The notes under the pieces are model-generated. The model ran no database searches. It was not told where the DNA came from and saw only the letters and a program-made list of their open reading frames with translations. A DNA stretch of 64,000 bases from Rhodopirellula europaea 6C. Its GTDB lineage: Bacteria > Planctomycetota > Planctomycetia > Pirellulales > Pirellulaceae. The position numbers were made by a program, and so were the translations under genes. Positions 63,816-64,000 of this stretch are shown here, piece after piece. Where the stretch lies: contig NZ_ANMO01000272.1 of NCBI RefSeq assembly GCF_000338295.1, positions 33,746 through 97,745 on the forward strand. Direction: 5' to 3'. Positions within the stretch are counted from its first letter, which is position 1, and each line of letters opens with the position of its first letter.

Positions 63816-64000
63816 CGCGTTTTCAACTCCCAGATGCCTTTTTCACGTCGGCGACCTCGTCCGCCTGAGTTACTATAGTGGATGAGGTCGAGCGGCGTGG
63901 TTGTGTCCACCTCGGTTTGTCAGCCCAGCATTTTTTGACAAATGTCTTGGCCGCAAAGCGATGCGGATCGGCTGAGAAAGAAGGCCCTCCGCCGAGTGAA

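Noticed and set aside
63942..64000. An ATG-initiated frame running off the right edge
   Set aside because: Only 19 codons are visible, with no clear ribosome site, so a gene cannot be supported.
1..64000. CRISPR arrays, tRNA, rRNA and insertion sequences
   Set aside because: I looked through the intergenic regions for regularly spaced repeats, cloverleaf sequences and transposase-like proteins and saw none.

Overview
The window looks like a chromosomal segment of a planctomycete, most likely a Rhodopirellula-like member of the Pirellulaceae. This is judged from gene content and protein character, not from a database match. The pointers are: secretin-like proteins without a channel domain, EF-hand/P-domain exported proteins, a cluster of GAF-HlyD and PqqD-M50-HlyD membrane proteins, a Tat-exported Gfo/Idh/MocA oxidoreductase, a zinc-ribbon SpoVG, LpxD/LpxI lipid A genes, and many GTG/TTG starts. 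No rRNA, tRNA, CRISPR array or insertion sequence was seen.

Layout, left to right. 1-5.5 kb: the 3' end of a GntP permease, a small basic protein, and a two-gene unit of a secretin-N-repeat protein and an EF-hand/P-domain protein. 5.6-9.9 kb (minus): sdhC-sdhA-sdhB plus a small membrane protein. 10.3-14.3 kb: an LpxH-like phosphoesterase, glycyl-tRNA synthetase, and a TPR lipoprotein candidate. 14.4-20.1 kb (plus): lpxD, lpxI, ispE, spoVG, a small membrane protein and an rRNA m5C methyltransferase, tightly packed. 20.3-26.2 kb (minus): a small conserved-looking protein overlapping a 1263-residue Tex-like protein, then dprA. 26.5-32.7 kb (plus): MoxR, DUF58 and a transglutaminase, then cmk and a CinA C-terminal amidase, with overlapping starts and stops.

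32.7-39.4 kb is an accessory island of lower G+C. On the minus strand three overlapping genes encode a 67-residue ORF, an XRE regulator and a GNAT acetyltransferase. Diverging from them is a 1545-residue protein with an N-terminal PD-(D/E)xK-type nuclease-like segment, a STAND/NACHT-like ATPase and a long C-terminal helical solenoid. A sigma70-like promoter and a perfect inverted repeat lie between the two units. A truncated YgjP/DUF45 metallopeptidase follows. This is the best candidate in the window for an undescribed system, and its architecture matches antiviral STAND (Avs-like) proteins.

39.4-49 kb: repeat-derived DNA, a Gfo/Idh/MocA oxidoreductase, pgk, an exported protein of unknown function, a LarA-like racemase, and a two-gene signalling unit (REC-HATPase protein plus hybrid histidine kinase). 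49-59.2 kb: recQ, a DUF3467-type protein with a clear terminator, the HlyD/M50/GAF cluster, and a zinc-ribbon protein. 59.3-61.2 kb (plus): rplM, rpsI, infA, a 32-residue basic peptide and a FabZ-like dehydratase. 61.2-63.8 kb: an inverted copy of the 39.7-kb repeat, glgC and a ferredoxin-NADP reductase.
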